Below are positions 44,331 through 53,119 of a DNA stretch of 64,000 nucleotides, one piece after another (within the stretch, counting starts at the first letter, position 1; each line of letters starts with the position of its first letter). The stretch is from Halobacteriales archaeon YIM A00010 (GTDB lineage Archaea; Halobacteriota; Halobacteria; Halobacteriales; Haloarculaceae). The notes below the pieces were generated by a model. The model was not told where the DNA came from. It did no database searches and saw only the letters and a list, made by a program, of their open reading frames with translations. Both the position numbers and the translations under genes were made by a program. The stretch is from contig JAKCFJ010000002.1 in assembly GCA_025041175.1 (NCBI GenBank), positions 620,001 to 684,000 on the forward strand, written 5' to 3'.

Positions 44331-44977
44331 GCGTTGCTCACCTCACTACCGGGGAGGAGTCGCTGGACGCCGTATAGGCCGGCGTCGACGAGAATCGCGA
44401 TGGCCGAGATGACGATGGCGCTGCCCAGTATCTGTTCTGTGTTCCCGAGACTGATGCCGCGGAAGATGCTCTCTCCGAGACCGGGTGCGCCGAAGAACGC
44501 CGTAATCGTCGTGATAGCGACGAGGAGAACGGCCGCCTGCCGGATGCCGGCCATGATGACCGACATCGCCTGGGGCAGTCGTACGCGGAGCAGTATCTGG
44601 CGGTCGGTCATCCCGAGCCCGCGCCCGACCTCGACGCTCGACTCGTCGGCGTTCTCCAGACCGACGTAGACGTTCCGGGCGACGGGCAGTGCCGAGTACA
44701 GCACTAGCGCCGTCACCGCCGCGGGGATACCGATGCCAACCAGCGGGATGAGCATCGAGAGCAATGCCAGACTCGGGATAGTCAGGACGATCCCGAACAC
44801 GCCTAGCGTCATGTCCGAGAAGCGGTCATAGCGGTGGATGAGGATGCCCGTTGTTCCCCAGAGGACGATACCGAAGAACAGGCCGGTCAGCGCGATGTTC
44901 AGGTGTTGGATGGCCTGCTCAACCAACAAGTCACGGTTTTCGAGCATCCATGTGATGATGTCTGTGACTGTCGGCAT
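44327..44977 (-). CDS. OpuC/OsmU-type ABC permease subunit
   Basis: 216 residues, about six helices, EAA loop SVEVGRGLGMTDRQILLRVR (about 113-132). It is paired with the second permease at 42647; two different permeases are usual in OpuB/OpuC systems. It starts 3 nt after the binding-protein stop and overlaps the ATPase start. Confidence 0.88.
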   Translation of the reverse strand: MPTVTDIITWMLENRDLLVEQAIQHLNIALTGLFFGIVLWGTTGILIHRYDRFSDMTLGVFGIVLTIPSLALLSMLIPLVGIGIPAAVTALVLYSALPVARNVYVGLENADESSVEVGRGLGMTDRQILLRVRLPQAMSVIMAGIRQAAVLLVAITTITAFFGAPGLGESIFRGISLGNTEQILGSAIVISAIAILVDAGLYGVQRLLPGSEVSNA

Positions 44978-44980
44978 GAC

Positions 44981-45916
44981 TCAGAGGTACCCATTCTTCG
45001 TGAGGAAGTTCTCGGCGACTGAGCTCGGATCCTTCCCCTCGGTGGTCACCTTCGCGTTTAACTTCTGCTGAGTCTTGGTCGTGAGGTCCTTCGTAGGCTT
45101 GTTGAGCGTCTTCTTAATGTCCGCCGTCAGCTTGTCCGTCGGAACGTTCGGGGCTGGGTTGTAGATGTTGAAGAACGGCTTGGTGTCCTTGAGGATTGGC
45201 AGGTCGAACTGCCGGATTTTCGGGTCGGTCGCAAAGCCGAAGCCCAGCTGGGCCTTGCCCTGTTTGACGGCTTTGTAGACGAGGCCGATTTTCATCTGGA
45301 TGACGGCAATCTCCGATTTCTTGTCGTCGAAGCCATACGCTTTGGGCAGGCCGCCCCAGGCGTCGTCGCGCTGTTCCATCTCCTGGTTCATCGCGACCTT
45401 GAAGTCAGTGTTGCCCTCATTGACGTACTTGGTGAGGTCCTCAAGGGTCTTTAGACCGTTCTGTTCGACCCACTCGGGGTTGCCGACAATGACGTACGTG
45501 TTGTTGAATGGGGCGTGCTCCAGCCAGTCAATGTCGTACTTCTCATTGTACGCGGAGTCGACCTTGTTGTAGAGTCTCTTTGGGTCTCTGACATCGGCGT
45601 CTTTGTCGAGAACGTTCGTCCACGCGGTGCCTGTGTACTCCCAGTAAAGGTCGGACTCATCGTTCCTCAGAGCCTTGAAGTTCGCCGGTGACCCGCCGAG
45701 GCCGGTCTTGTCCGTGACCTCGTGGCCGGCATTCTCAAGGAGAGCCATACTTATATTGCTGAGGACGAACTGCTCGGTGAAGTTCTTCGAGGAGACGACG
45801 AACGTCTTGCCGCCGCCGCTGATGAGACCGAGACAGCCAGTGAGACCTGTACTCAGTCCCACTAGAGATCCGCCTGCCACTTTCAGTGCTGTGCGTCGCG
45901 TTGTACCGTCTGCCAT
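44981..45916 (-). CDS. quaternary-amine (OpuAC/OsmX-type) substrate-binding lipoprotein
   Basis: 311 residues with a Tat lipoprotein signal: RR at 7-8 and lipobox LTGC with Cys28. The mature part is a type II binding fold of the OpuAC family: VSSKNFTEQFVLSNISMALL, then ESDLYWEYTGTAWTNVL, the conserved stretch that contributes aromatic residues around a trimethylammonium group. The first gene of the importer-lyase operon. The family binds glycine betaine, choline, carnitine, proline betaine and, in EgtU-type proteins, ergothioneine. The exact ligand cannot be read here. Confidence 0.9.
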   Translation of the reverse strand: MADGTTRRTALKVAGGSLVGLSTGLTGCLGLISGGGKTFVVSSKNFTEQFVLSNISMALLENAGHEVTDKTGLGGSPANFKALRNDESDLYWEYTGTAWTNVLDKDADVRDPKRLYNKVDSAYNEKYDIDWLEHAPFNNTYVIVGNPEWVEQNGLKTLEDLTKYVNEGNTDFKVAMNQEMEQRDDAWGGLPKAYGFDDKKSEIAVIQMKIGLVYKAVKQGKAQLGFGFATDPKIRQFDLPILKDTKPFFNIYNPAPNVPTDKLTADIKKTLNKPTKDLTTKTQQKLNAKVTTEGKDPSSVAENFLTKNGYL

Positions 45917-46020
45917 AGGACACCATGACTCATTCATTCAACCTAACAATTGTATCGCACATATAGGGCCTTTTAAGTTATTCGCGGCGATTCACCGCGA
46001 TTACCGTGTCAGAGCCGCCA

Positions 46021-46701
46021 TTATGACGGCGACTCCTGCTCCGCCAAAATCTCTGCGATGTGGCCCATTCCCCGCCGAAGATGCTCACCGGCTGTACTCT
46101 TCTCGATGCCGACTACCGCCGCCACGTCTGTCAGCGTCGCCTCCCGTGGCACGTCGAAGTACCCCAGGTCGTCTGCAACCGTGATTACCTCGCGCTGACG
46201 GTCGGTCAGGAGTTCCTCCAGTGCCCCCCACGTGACTGGGCTGGGATTGAATACCGTTTCGATGTCGTTCACCACGCGCTCAATGCCGACCGTTCCTATC
46301 GCCTCAAGACGGTCGACCAAGCCGACGAGTCGCTCCCTGTTCTGGACAAACAGGTCGAAGAATTCGTATCCGTTCCGGAGAATCGTCGGGTCGAGAGGCA
46401 TGTAGTCGTTCTCCAGCATGATGGTGTACGGTGTCGGCTCGGGAAACTGCGCGAACGCTAGCACCATCGCGTGCTCCATGGCTGTGGTCGGACCCTGGTC
46501 GATCACCTCCATGGACTCGAAGTAGTCGGCAGACCTCGCGAGGGCGATGGCTTCGTCGATGTTCGGACCGTGGAACCGATAGAGAGCCGTGTACCGTCGG
46601 TCGTGTAACGTCGCCGTGTAGACATCCCCCCAGATGTCGTATTGGCCGAGTTCCGACGTCCAGTCGTCCGGCAATCGAACCCGAATTCTCGCACCGAACA
46701 T
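46021..46701 (-). CDS. HTH-10 family transcriptional regulator of the importer-lyase operon
   Basis: About 226 residues with MFGARIRVRLPDDWTSELGQ as the probable start. A longer frame from ATG 46800 exists, but a TATA-like TTATATAG at 46814-46821 would place transcription start inside it. The C-terminal HTH_10 domain reads ELLTDRQREVITVADDLGYF, then LTDVAAVVGIEKSTAGEHLR. It lies upstream of and on the same strand as the binding-protein gene with a 104-nt gap, so it likely responds to the imported compound. Confidence 0.86.
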   Translation of the reverse strand: MFGARIRVRLPDDWTSELGQYDIWGDVYTATLHDRRYTALYRFHGPNIDEAIALARSADYFESMEVIDQGPTTAMEHAMVLAFAQFPEPTPYTIMLENDYMPLDPTILRNGYEFFDLFVQNRERLVGLVDRLEAIGTVGIERVVNDIETVFNPSPVTWGALEELLTDRQREVITVADDLGYFDVPREATLTDVAAVVGIEKSTAGEHLRRGMGHIAEILAEQESPS

Positions 46702-46813
46702 GGATCTGATTCGGGATTCGCTTGCATAAATCGTCGGGGACGTTCTCGGATCGCTTCCGATGGCATCAGGCTCCCGCACTATTATCTCGATCGAATCCAT
46801 AATATTTTCTATC

Positions 46814-46822
46814 TATATAAAA
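46814..46822 (-). promoter_or_regulatory. TATA-like box for the HTH-10 gene
   Basis: Minus-strand TTTTATATAG. It implies transcription start near 46790, which favours the ATG at 46701. Confidence 0.4.
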
Positions 46823-47008
46823 TGAATAAAGTCAGCCAATAATCCAGTCACCGATAAACGCATGGCGGTGGCTCATTCTATCGTTCGCTGTGTATTTTCT
46901 GCGTAGGCAATTAAACCAGTCTCGCCCGAACTGCTAGACTGAATACGGACGAGCCAGATTCCGTAACGATAAAAACTATTTTAGAATAATTAATATTTGG
47001 TATTCGAT

Positions 47009-47768
47009 GGCACTGCTAGATTGAGGTTGAACTGAGTGGAGTTCTTCGAGGTAGTTGTGACCCAACTCAAAGAACTCCACGTCGAGGTATCGGGTTCATC
47101 GGACCTACCATTTTTGGATGTTGACCGGACGCGCACGCCAGCCTGGCTGATCAGGCTGGCGTGCGCTGCGCATGCTTCGGCAGCCTCATTGGCTGAATGC
47201 CGCGATCTCTGCGAGTGGTTCGGCGTCAGCCGAACCCGAGCTACCATTCAGAACTGGTATCAGTCCTACGCCGAGCATTACGACCAAGACTTCACGGCTG
47301 AACCAGATCGTGTCGCCGTCGATGAGAAACAAATCCAACTCGGCGAGGAGGAAAAAGCGTGGCTTTACGCCGCGATTGATATCGAAACGAAGGTCGTGCT
47401 TCACGCACGACTTTCGCAGAATCGCGGGACAGACCCTGCAATGACATTTCTTCGGGAATTGAAAGAGAAACACCGCGTCGAAGACGCGGAGTTTCTCGTT
47501 GACGGAATGGGCTATCTGACTGCCCTCGCAAAGACTAATCTCAGTGGCCACCTTGACTACTCCGACCGAAACATCGTTGAGAAGCTGTTTCAGACGTATA
47601 CGATGCGTGTGGGTCGATTTCACGAAACGTGGAACGGCAGTCAGCCAAGCGCCGAGCGCTGGCTGACTGCCTACACCGCCTATTACAATCATCACCGCAG
47701 CCATCAAGCGCTGGAGAATCAGACACCAATCGAAGCACTCGAACTGGAGGGTTCAATCTAGCAGTGCC
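47009..47768 (+). mobile_element. complete IS6-family insertion sequence
   Basis: 760 bp bounded by perfect 16-bp inverted repeats GGCACTGCTAGATTGA (47009-47024) and its complement (47753-47768). It holds one intact transposase gene. The flanking octamers TATTCGAT and ACGACTAA differ, so there is no target duplication. Confidence 0.88.
47036..47761 (+). CDS. IS6-family DDE transposase
   Basis: 241 residues from a GTG start 12 nt inside the left repeat. The DDE residues appear intact: Asp96 in RVAVDEKQIQL, Asp156 in FLVDGMGYLTAL and a Glu in RNIVEKLFQTY (about 182). The C-terminus HHRSHQALENQTPIEALELE is the usual IS6 tail. Replicative transposition with cointegrate formation is typical. It differs from the dead copy at 39621, so two IS6 types have visited this region. 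Confidence 0.92.
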   Translation: MEFFEVVVTQLKELHVEVSGSSDLPFLDVDRTRTPAWLIRLACAAHASAASLAECRDLCEWFGVSRTRATIQNWYQSYAEHYDQDFTAEPDRVAVDEKQIQLGEEEKAWLYAAIDIETKVVLHARLSQNRGTDPAMTFLRELKEKHRVEDAEFLVDGMGYLTALAKTNLSGHLDYSDRNIVEKLFQTYTMRVGRFHETWNGSQPSAERWLTAYTAYYNHHRSHQALENQTPIEALELEGSI

Positions 47769-48280
47769 ACGACTAAAGACATAGCTATTATTCGACAAAA
47801 ATCACAGCGATCTCCAGAGATGGTGTGAACCGCCATCTTATATCATGAATCGATCATAACATCAGTCAACTATTGCCATCAGATATCGGGCGACACTCCT
47901 AATCCCCTTGTATAAGCTCTCTACTCCCTATTCTCCATAGTCAAACCCCACACATAATTATTAGCTGTGTCTCGCCCACAAACCATAATGTTTTAGACAG
48001 AATTGCATAACTGCCATTAGTTGTGCGTCCTTATAAGATATTATACATTGGATAGAATGATCTTCGATTGTTCGAGGTGTCGTCTTTCCCGACTAGGTAA
48101 CCATCTACTATTAGAATTATTATATAATATACAAACCATAATAAGAAATACATCACCAGCAATTCATAATTATATAATCATAATCTAATATACATATTTT
48201 TAAATATATATCTATATACTCATAATTATATATACACAACTTAGGAAATATAATTTTATTTATCTAAATCTTCTGATATC
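47769..48280. other. very AT-rich non-coding stretch
   Basis: About 510 nt, growing extremely AT-rich from 48115 to 48265 (runs such as TATTATATAATATACAAACC and AATTATATATACACAAC). No ORF. Such a stretch next to a conjugation-like cluster could be a melting region of an origin or a transfer start, or simply decayed sequence. Confidence 0.5.
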
Positions 48281-48284
48281 ACAA

Positions 48285-48590
48285 AGCGGCCAGCGAGCGC
48301 GGCGCGTTGCGGTTCGCAGTCAGGTGCCAGTCACCATTTCGAAGAGAGGGGACATCCAGGCTCGCATCGCGGGCCAGACCCTGATCATTCGTCGTCTAGT
48401 GAGACCCCGGCCAGTCGTATGCCAGCCTGGCCCCCCAGGCGCATCGACATAGGGGGACCCGCGCCAGTCGTCGCAAGGGTGACCCCCGGGGGACGACACT
48501 CGGCCATCCGGCCGGGGAGAACTGCATATCCGCAGTTCGGGTAATGAAACAAATAACACCCGAAGGGTGCTCGCTAATCGGAGAATTATG
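48285..48590. other. GC-rich, palindrome-dense non-coding stretch (structured RNA or origin candidate)
   Basis: About 300 nt whose composition flips sharply from the AT-rich side. It contains GCCTGG CCCC CCAGGC (about 48424-48439), CCCCCGGGGG (48484-48493), CGGCC AT CCGGCCG, AACTGC ATATCC GCAGTT and ACCCGAAGGGT within about 130 nt. No frame looks coding. It could be a structured RNA, an oriT or a replication origin. Confidence 0.45.
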
Positions 48591-48599
48591 CAGAGTTAA

Positions 48600-48612
48600 G
48601 CACTAATAGTGC
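48600..48612. promoter_or_regulatory. palindrome GCACTAATAGTGC before the wHTH gene
   Basis: GCACTA, A, TAGTGC, 35 nt before the ATG at 48648. It is a likely operator for the regulator itself. Confidence 0.5.
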
Positions 48613-48647
48613 ATAAGAATTAAGGCTATGATGGACAATTAGGGCTT

Positions 48648-49097
48648 ATGGGAACGCCCGAGACATACGATGATATTTTGGAAAAAATATTTGGAAATAG
48701 AGAACTTTTGATTAGAGCGATGCATTTCTATAACGGTGAAGCAAGCACGAAACAAATACGCGAACACGGAGATATTCCAAGGGGTTCTATTCACACTACA
48801 ACAGGAGAAATGGAAGACTGGGGTGTGATCAAGGAAATAGATCGGAAGTCCATCGGACAGGGCAGCCGGACCAAGATATATAAACTGACTGACCTTGGGC
48901 ACGCTATCTGCGAGGCCGTGGTTGACAACGAGAGAACGACCGCAGATGATGTCCAAGACCTCTCTGAACAAGTGGAAGCCCAACAAGAGACAATCCAAGA
49001 GCTTGAGGCTGAACTCAAAGAGCTGCGTAAGGACTACGACGAGATGGATGACGTTTTGGATTCTGTGGAGAACTTCCTCAAAAAGCAGAGTGCTTGA
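48648..49097 (+). CDS. winged-helix regulator with C-terminal coiled coil
   Basis: 149 residues. Residues 15-85 form a winged helix-turn-helix (LIRAMHFYNGEASTKQIREH, then IPRGSIHTTTGEMEDWGVIK and the wing SIGQGSRTKIYKLTDLG). Residues 95-140 are a heptad-rich coiled coil (DVQDLSEQVEAQQETIQELE). It converges with the conjugation-like cluster, ending 14 nt from the last gene of that cluster. A self-binding palindrome precedes it. It may control transfer genes. Confidence 0.78.
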   Translation: MGTPETYDDILEKIFGNRELLIRAMHFYNGEASTKQIREHGDIPRGSIHTTTGEMEDWGVIKEIDRKSIGQGSRTKIYKLTDLGHAICEAVVDNERTTADDVQDLSEQVEAQQETIQELEAELKELRKDYDEMDDVLDSVENFLKKQSA

Positions 49098-49111
49098 CTC
49101 CGAAGACGCTG

Positions 49112-52100
49112 CTAATCGTCGTTTGCAACAGCCTCGTTCTTCCCTTTCCGGGACGCCAAGGCTTCTATGGCCTGCTCTCGAGCCGCCTGTTGCTGCTCAC
49201 GGTGCCACTCCTCCCACTCATTCAGTGCAATCGACTCACCGTCCTCGTAGATCGAGAGGTCCGCTAGGTCAGCAGCGCCCGCAGGCACTTCTATCACATC
49301 CCATTCGTCCTGGTCGGGGATCCCCCCAGAATTGAACATGCGCTCAACGATGAACGGAGTCTTCACGTTGGTCAGATCGTCGGGCACATCTGCACCCTCA
49401 GGAAGAGTCTCGGGATATGCGTCTGGCTTCGAGAAGACGGCCTGCGCATTCTCGAAACGATGATGGACGGTTCCACCAGTATCCCCACAAATGAGATCGC
49501 CTGTTCGAGGATCACGTTTCCAGATCGTGTAGTCTTGCTTCACCTCCTTCGACACGGTTGGTCGAAGAATCTGTTCACCATCAATGGTAAGATTTCCGCC
49601 GTTATAGAGGATCTGTACCCCAGTCTTGTCGTTGCTCTTTTCAGAATAGTACGGCGGGTCAGTAAGCGTGTTCCAGACCTTCTCAGCCACATCGGGTCGC
49701 GCCAACAGCAGGCAGCGTTGTCCCTTGTTGACCGTTCGTGCGACATTTAATGCCGTTTGAAAGGGATTTGAGTCACCAGTCGATGACTCAGCTTCAAGTG
49801 CGATTCCTTGACTATCAACGTCAAGGACCTCAGTCGGGAATAACTCACCGGTCGCCTGCGACGGATCAGCGACGATTTCCTGTCCGAGAGCGACCCGTGA
49901 GAGCAGCGGGAACTCGTCAACGAAGTTCTCCATGACGACCCGCTGCTCGCGTTCTGAGAGCGCGTCAGCGTCGATCTCTCCGAGCGGTGTTGCGGCGAGG
50001 GAGAGCCAGCCGTCCGGCATCGTCTTTCCATCCTGCTCAGGCAGGGTAACACGCCCATCGAGTTTCATCAGCGGTTCATAGGAGTCCTTCAGCAGCTCGC
50101 GGTGCTTGAGACCGCCACTTGTCGGTGAGTTCCCTGTGTAGAAGATGTTGCGTTTGCCGTTGTCAGTTGTCCGGAGCCAGATAGTACCATCGTCGTCCTC
50201 CCGCCGCTCAATCAGCCCATCCTCGTCGCCGGTCGGCATCGCATCGATCAGCGCGTCGACTTGGGAGTTGTGTTCCAGCGACTCTGGATCATCGTGGTAC
50301 TTTCGAATCCGATCGCGGCAGTGGTCGACTCTGACTGCCCCGTTGTCGTTGTCACGGATGATCGACTCGTCGAGGATCGCTTCGCAGACTGCCGCTCGAC
50401 GATCGTCGGTCACCTCCAACGGATCGCTCTCGGAATCGGGGCTCGGGGACTGGCCACTACTCACCATCAGCTCCTCACGGATCTCCTCATCAGTTCTCGG
50501 ACGCTGCCCGTAGCGTTCTTGCGACTGGCGGATGAGCTTCTTCGTCTTTGCCTCCGACCGTACGTCTTCGAGGACTTCGGTGGCCGGAAGTAAGGTTCGA
50601 ACCTTGTACGAGTCGGTCTTTTCGTCCCGATCGTTGTTCGTCCGCATGTAGATTCGGTACTTCGAGAGTTCCGCAACGTCTTCGCCATCGATGTTCTTCG
50701 AATGTTGGCGAGCGATGCCAACGGCATCATCTTCGCCGGGATCGAAGGACAGGAACGTTTTACAGTTCCCTCGGATTGCTTTTTGGATGCTCTCAGGGAT
50801 GCCCACGTTGTCCCCTCCACCCGTATCGAGGTTCTGCGCCGATAACGTCAGTGAGAAGTCGAATGCGCGGGCCTCTCGAAGGATGTTATGGATGTCCGAA
50901 TGCTCACTCACGATCTTGTCGAACTCGTCACAGACGACATAAAATGCAGGAGGATCGGGAACGCTGTCGCGGTTGGATTGCTCACGGATCGCCACCCATA
51001 GACGGCGGATAAGAGCCGTCGCAATCAGACGCTTTGGCGTCTCACCGCTCGATCGATTCCTGACGACCACGATCTTGCCCTCCCGAACGATATCCTCGAT
51101 CGAGATCGTCGTCTCCGGGTGGCTAGCGACCGATCGAACCGTCCGTGAAAACATCCACTCCCACAGCCGCCGGTAGAGTGGTTCGAGTTCGTTTTGGGAA
51201 TACTCCGAGATAACGTGCGTTGCCTGCTGAATCCATTCGATGCGCTCCTCGGACATCATCCTGTGAAGCTGCTCGCGTCCCTCGTCGTTGGCAACCAAAA
51301 ACGCCATGTCAAGCATCGTGACAGGCTCTCCTGTACGAACCTGATACTCGGCAAGACCACGGACGACCGCCCGCGTCACACCGCTCATCCGCGATCCCCA
51401 CTGACTGTTCTCTCCTCCCGACTGGGCAAGCAGAGATTCGAGATCGTCAGCTAGTGCAGATACCGCACTATCGAATTCCTTACTCTCTGGATCTGGATCT
51501 TCTAACGGGATTTCAAGGAAATTGAATCCAATTTCATACTCCGAATCGGACCCAATATCGATGAACACGAGGTCGTCTTCCCGGTCCTCGGGCATGATCT
51601 GAACAATCTCATCAGCATCCCTGCCTTTCGGATCGAAAAACAATCCACCGTGACCGCGCTGCATGATCTGATAGAAGAAATTGATCAAGAGCGTGGTCTT
51701 CCCCATACCGGTGCTGCCGCCGACGAACTGGTGGACGTTCAAGATCTCCGGCTCGACACCCGCCTCGATCCCGGATTTCGTCCCGAAGCCGTAGTAGATC
51801 GGTAGCGACGGATCAGTTACCGACAGCAGCGCTCGCTGGCGTTCCTCCTGGCTTGCGGTCCGATCGAGGCCAAAAGCACCCCAGTCAACGCGTGGTGTGC
51901 GCGGTGGAACCCCCATCCCAGACGCCGACATGGAGTAGTCGTATTGCTGGAGTTCGAGATCGGTCGGGATTTTGGCGACGCCAGCCAGCGTATCAACAGG
52001 CAGTGTGACCTTCCGATCAGCAAACTGGCGGCCAGCAGCGCGTTTCAACATCCGGTTGAGTTTTCGCTTCGATAGCGATACCGACTCAAAGCCTTGCTCA

Positions 52101-53113
52101 AAGCGGCTATCGAAGAATGAGAACATCTCCGCTACGTTAGCAACACGCTGACGAGCCGTCTCGACATCGTCGCTGACGGCGAGGATCCGAACGCAGAGAT
52201 GGTAGCCACGCATCCCACGGTACTCTCCGAGCAGCTTAGAGACGGAGGATTCACCCGGTAACGACACATCGTCTGAGTGATCGGGCATGAATTGATTGGC
52301 TATCTCATCACGTTCCCGTTGTCGTCGCTTCCGTCGATTCTCGCGTCGTCGCTGTTTCTCACTGAGACCGATCTGCTGGATTGGCTCTGCGATCTCCCGG
52401 CCAATCTCACCCCAATCCATCGATGAACTGTCTGCCTTCCCGGTGATGCTCTCAATCGTCTCATCGATGCCGTACCACCAATTCAGACGATCCCAACGGG
52501 CAGTCGAGACAGCGGGTTTGATGACAAATTGGACGAGTACATCACAGTCAGCGTGGTGGGCTGCCCCCGTCATCTCCTTCGTGATCGACCGGTACGGGCC
52601 GATATCGAAGTGATCAGCGTCAATCCGGAAGCTCTTCAGCGGGCGCAGCTGGTCAGTCTCGCTCCGGTTCCGGAGTCGCAACACGGTCCCAGCGACGGAC
52701 TGGTCCGGACGGACATCAAGGAACGCTGGATCAACTTCGCGGGTATCTGAATCGTCGTAGTAGGCGTCAACTTGCCGATCAACAAGATCGTATTGCGCGT
52801 CGGTCTGGGTAGCGATCCGCGACTGGAGCAGCTCGGTATCATCCGAGTAGTGTAACTCGAACGCGATCGGATCCGATCGGTTGCGAAGGCCCAATAGCTG
52901 TGTCTTCAGGGATGGAGAGTGAAGGGCTGTGAGGAGCTTCATCCCTCGCTTCAAGCCATTCTCGGTGTCTTTGTACGGACGGACGGTCTGCAATCGGAGA
53001 TCTCGTGAGCGGTCGTAGAGGGTCGTTGCGAGCCCTTCATCCGCCGTGATCGTCGTGGGTCCGTCTCCGAACGGCCAGAGTGAAGACGATCGAAGTGAGG
53101 AGATCGACACCAT
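49112..53113 (-). CDS. VirD4/HerA-like coupling ATPase of a conjugation-type system
   Basis: 1333 residues. The central P-loop ATPase has Walker A FVGGSTGMGKTTLL (about 462-475), GGLFFDPKGRDADEIV just after it, and Walker B FYVVCDEFDKIV (about 725-736), followed by LTLSAQNLDTGG. This set is typical of TraG/VirD4-type type IV coupling proteins and HerA-FtsK ATPases. Residues 1-450 and the C-terminal 450 residues are not recognised; the C-terminus could hold a substrate-binding or relaxase-like part. No transmembrane anchor is obvious. Last of the cluster's minus-strand genes; ribosome-binding site GAGGTGA precedes the ATG. It is likely to feed DNA or protein to the VirB4/VirB6-like channel. 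Confidence 0.85.
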   Translation of the reverse strand: MVSISSLRSSSLWPFGDGPTTITADEGLATTLYDRSRDLRLQTVRPYKDTENGLKRGMKLLTALHSPSLKTQLLGLRNRSDPIAFELHYSDDTELLQSRIATQTDAQYDLVDRQVDAYYDDSDTREVDPAFLDVRPDQSVAGTVLRLRNRSETDQLRPLKSFRIDADHFDIGPYRSITKEMTGAAHHADCDVLVQFVIKPAVSTARWDRLNWWYGIDETIESITGKADSSSMDWGEIGREIAEPIQQIGLSEKQRRRENRRKRRQRERDEIANQFMPDHSDDVSLPGESSVSKLLGEYRGMRGYHLCVRILAVSDDVETARQRVANVAEMFSFFDSRFEQGFESVSLSKRKLNRMLKRAAGRQFADRKVTLPVDTLAGVAKIPTDLELQQYDYSMSASGMGVPPRTPRVDWGAFGLDRTASQEERQRALLSVTDPSLPIYYGFGTKSGIEAGVEPEILNVHQFVGGSTGMGKTTLLINFFYQIMQRGHGGLFFDPKGRDADEIVQIMPEDREDDLVFIDIGSDSEYEIGFNFLEIPLEDPDPESKEFDSAVSALADDLESLLAQSGGENSQWGSRMSGVTRAVVRGLAEYQVRTGEPVTMLDMAFLVANDEGREQLHRMMSEERIEWIQQATHVISEYSQNELEPLYRRLWEWMFSRTVRSVASHPETTISIEDIVREGKIVVVRNRSSGETPKRLIATALIRRLWVAIREQSNRDSVPDPPAFYVVCDEFDKIVSEHSDIHNILREARAFDFSLTLSAQNLDTGGGDNVGIPESIQKAIRGNCKTFLSFDPGEDDAVGIARQHSKNIDGEDVAELSKYRIYMRTNNDRDEKTDSYKVRTLLPATEVLEDVRSEAKTKKLIRQSQERYGQRPRTDEEIREELMVSSGQSPSPDSESDPLEVTDDRRAAVCEAILDESIIRDNDNGAVRVDHCRDRIRKYHDDPESLEHNSQVDALIDAMPTGDEDGLIERREDDDGTIWLRTTDNGKRNIFYTGNSPTSGGLKHRELLKDSYEPLMKLDGRVTLPEQDGKTMPDGWLSLAATPLGEIDADALSEREQRVVMENFVDEFPLLSRVALGQEIVADPSQATGELFPTEVLDVDSQGIALEAESSTGDSNPFQTALNVARTVNKGQRCLLLARPDVAEKVWNTLTDPPYYSEKSNDKTGVQILYNGGNLTIDGEQILRPTVSKEVKQDYTIWKRDPRTGDLICGDTGGTVHHRFENAQAVFSKPDAYPETLPEGADVPDDLTNVKTPFIVERMFNSGGIPDQDEWDVIEVPAGAADLADLSIYEDGESIALNEWEEWHREQQQAAREQAIEALASRKGKNEAVANDD

Positions 53114-53119
53114 TACTCG

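Noticed and set aside
43743-44669. Plus-strand frame of 308 codons
   Set aside because: Antisense to the ABC ATPase and permease genes, which have complete family motifs.
48115-48265. CRISPR array in the AT-rich stretch
   Set aside because: There are no regularly spaced direct repeats, only A/T runs.
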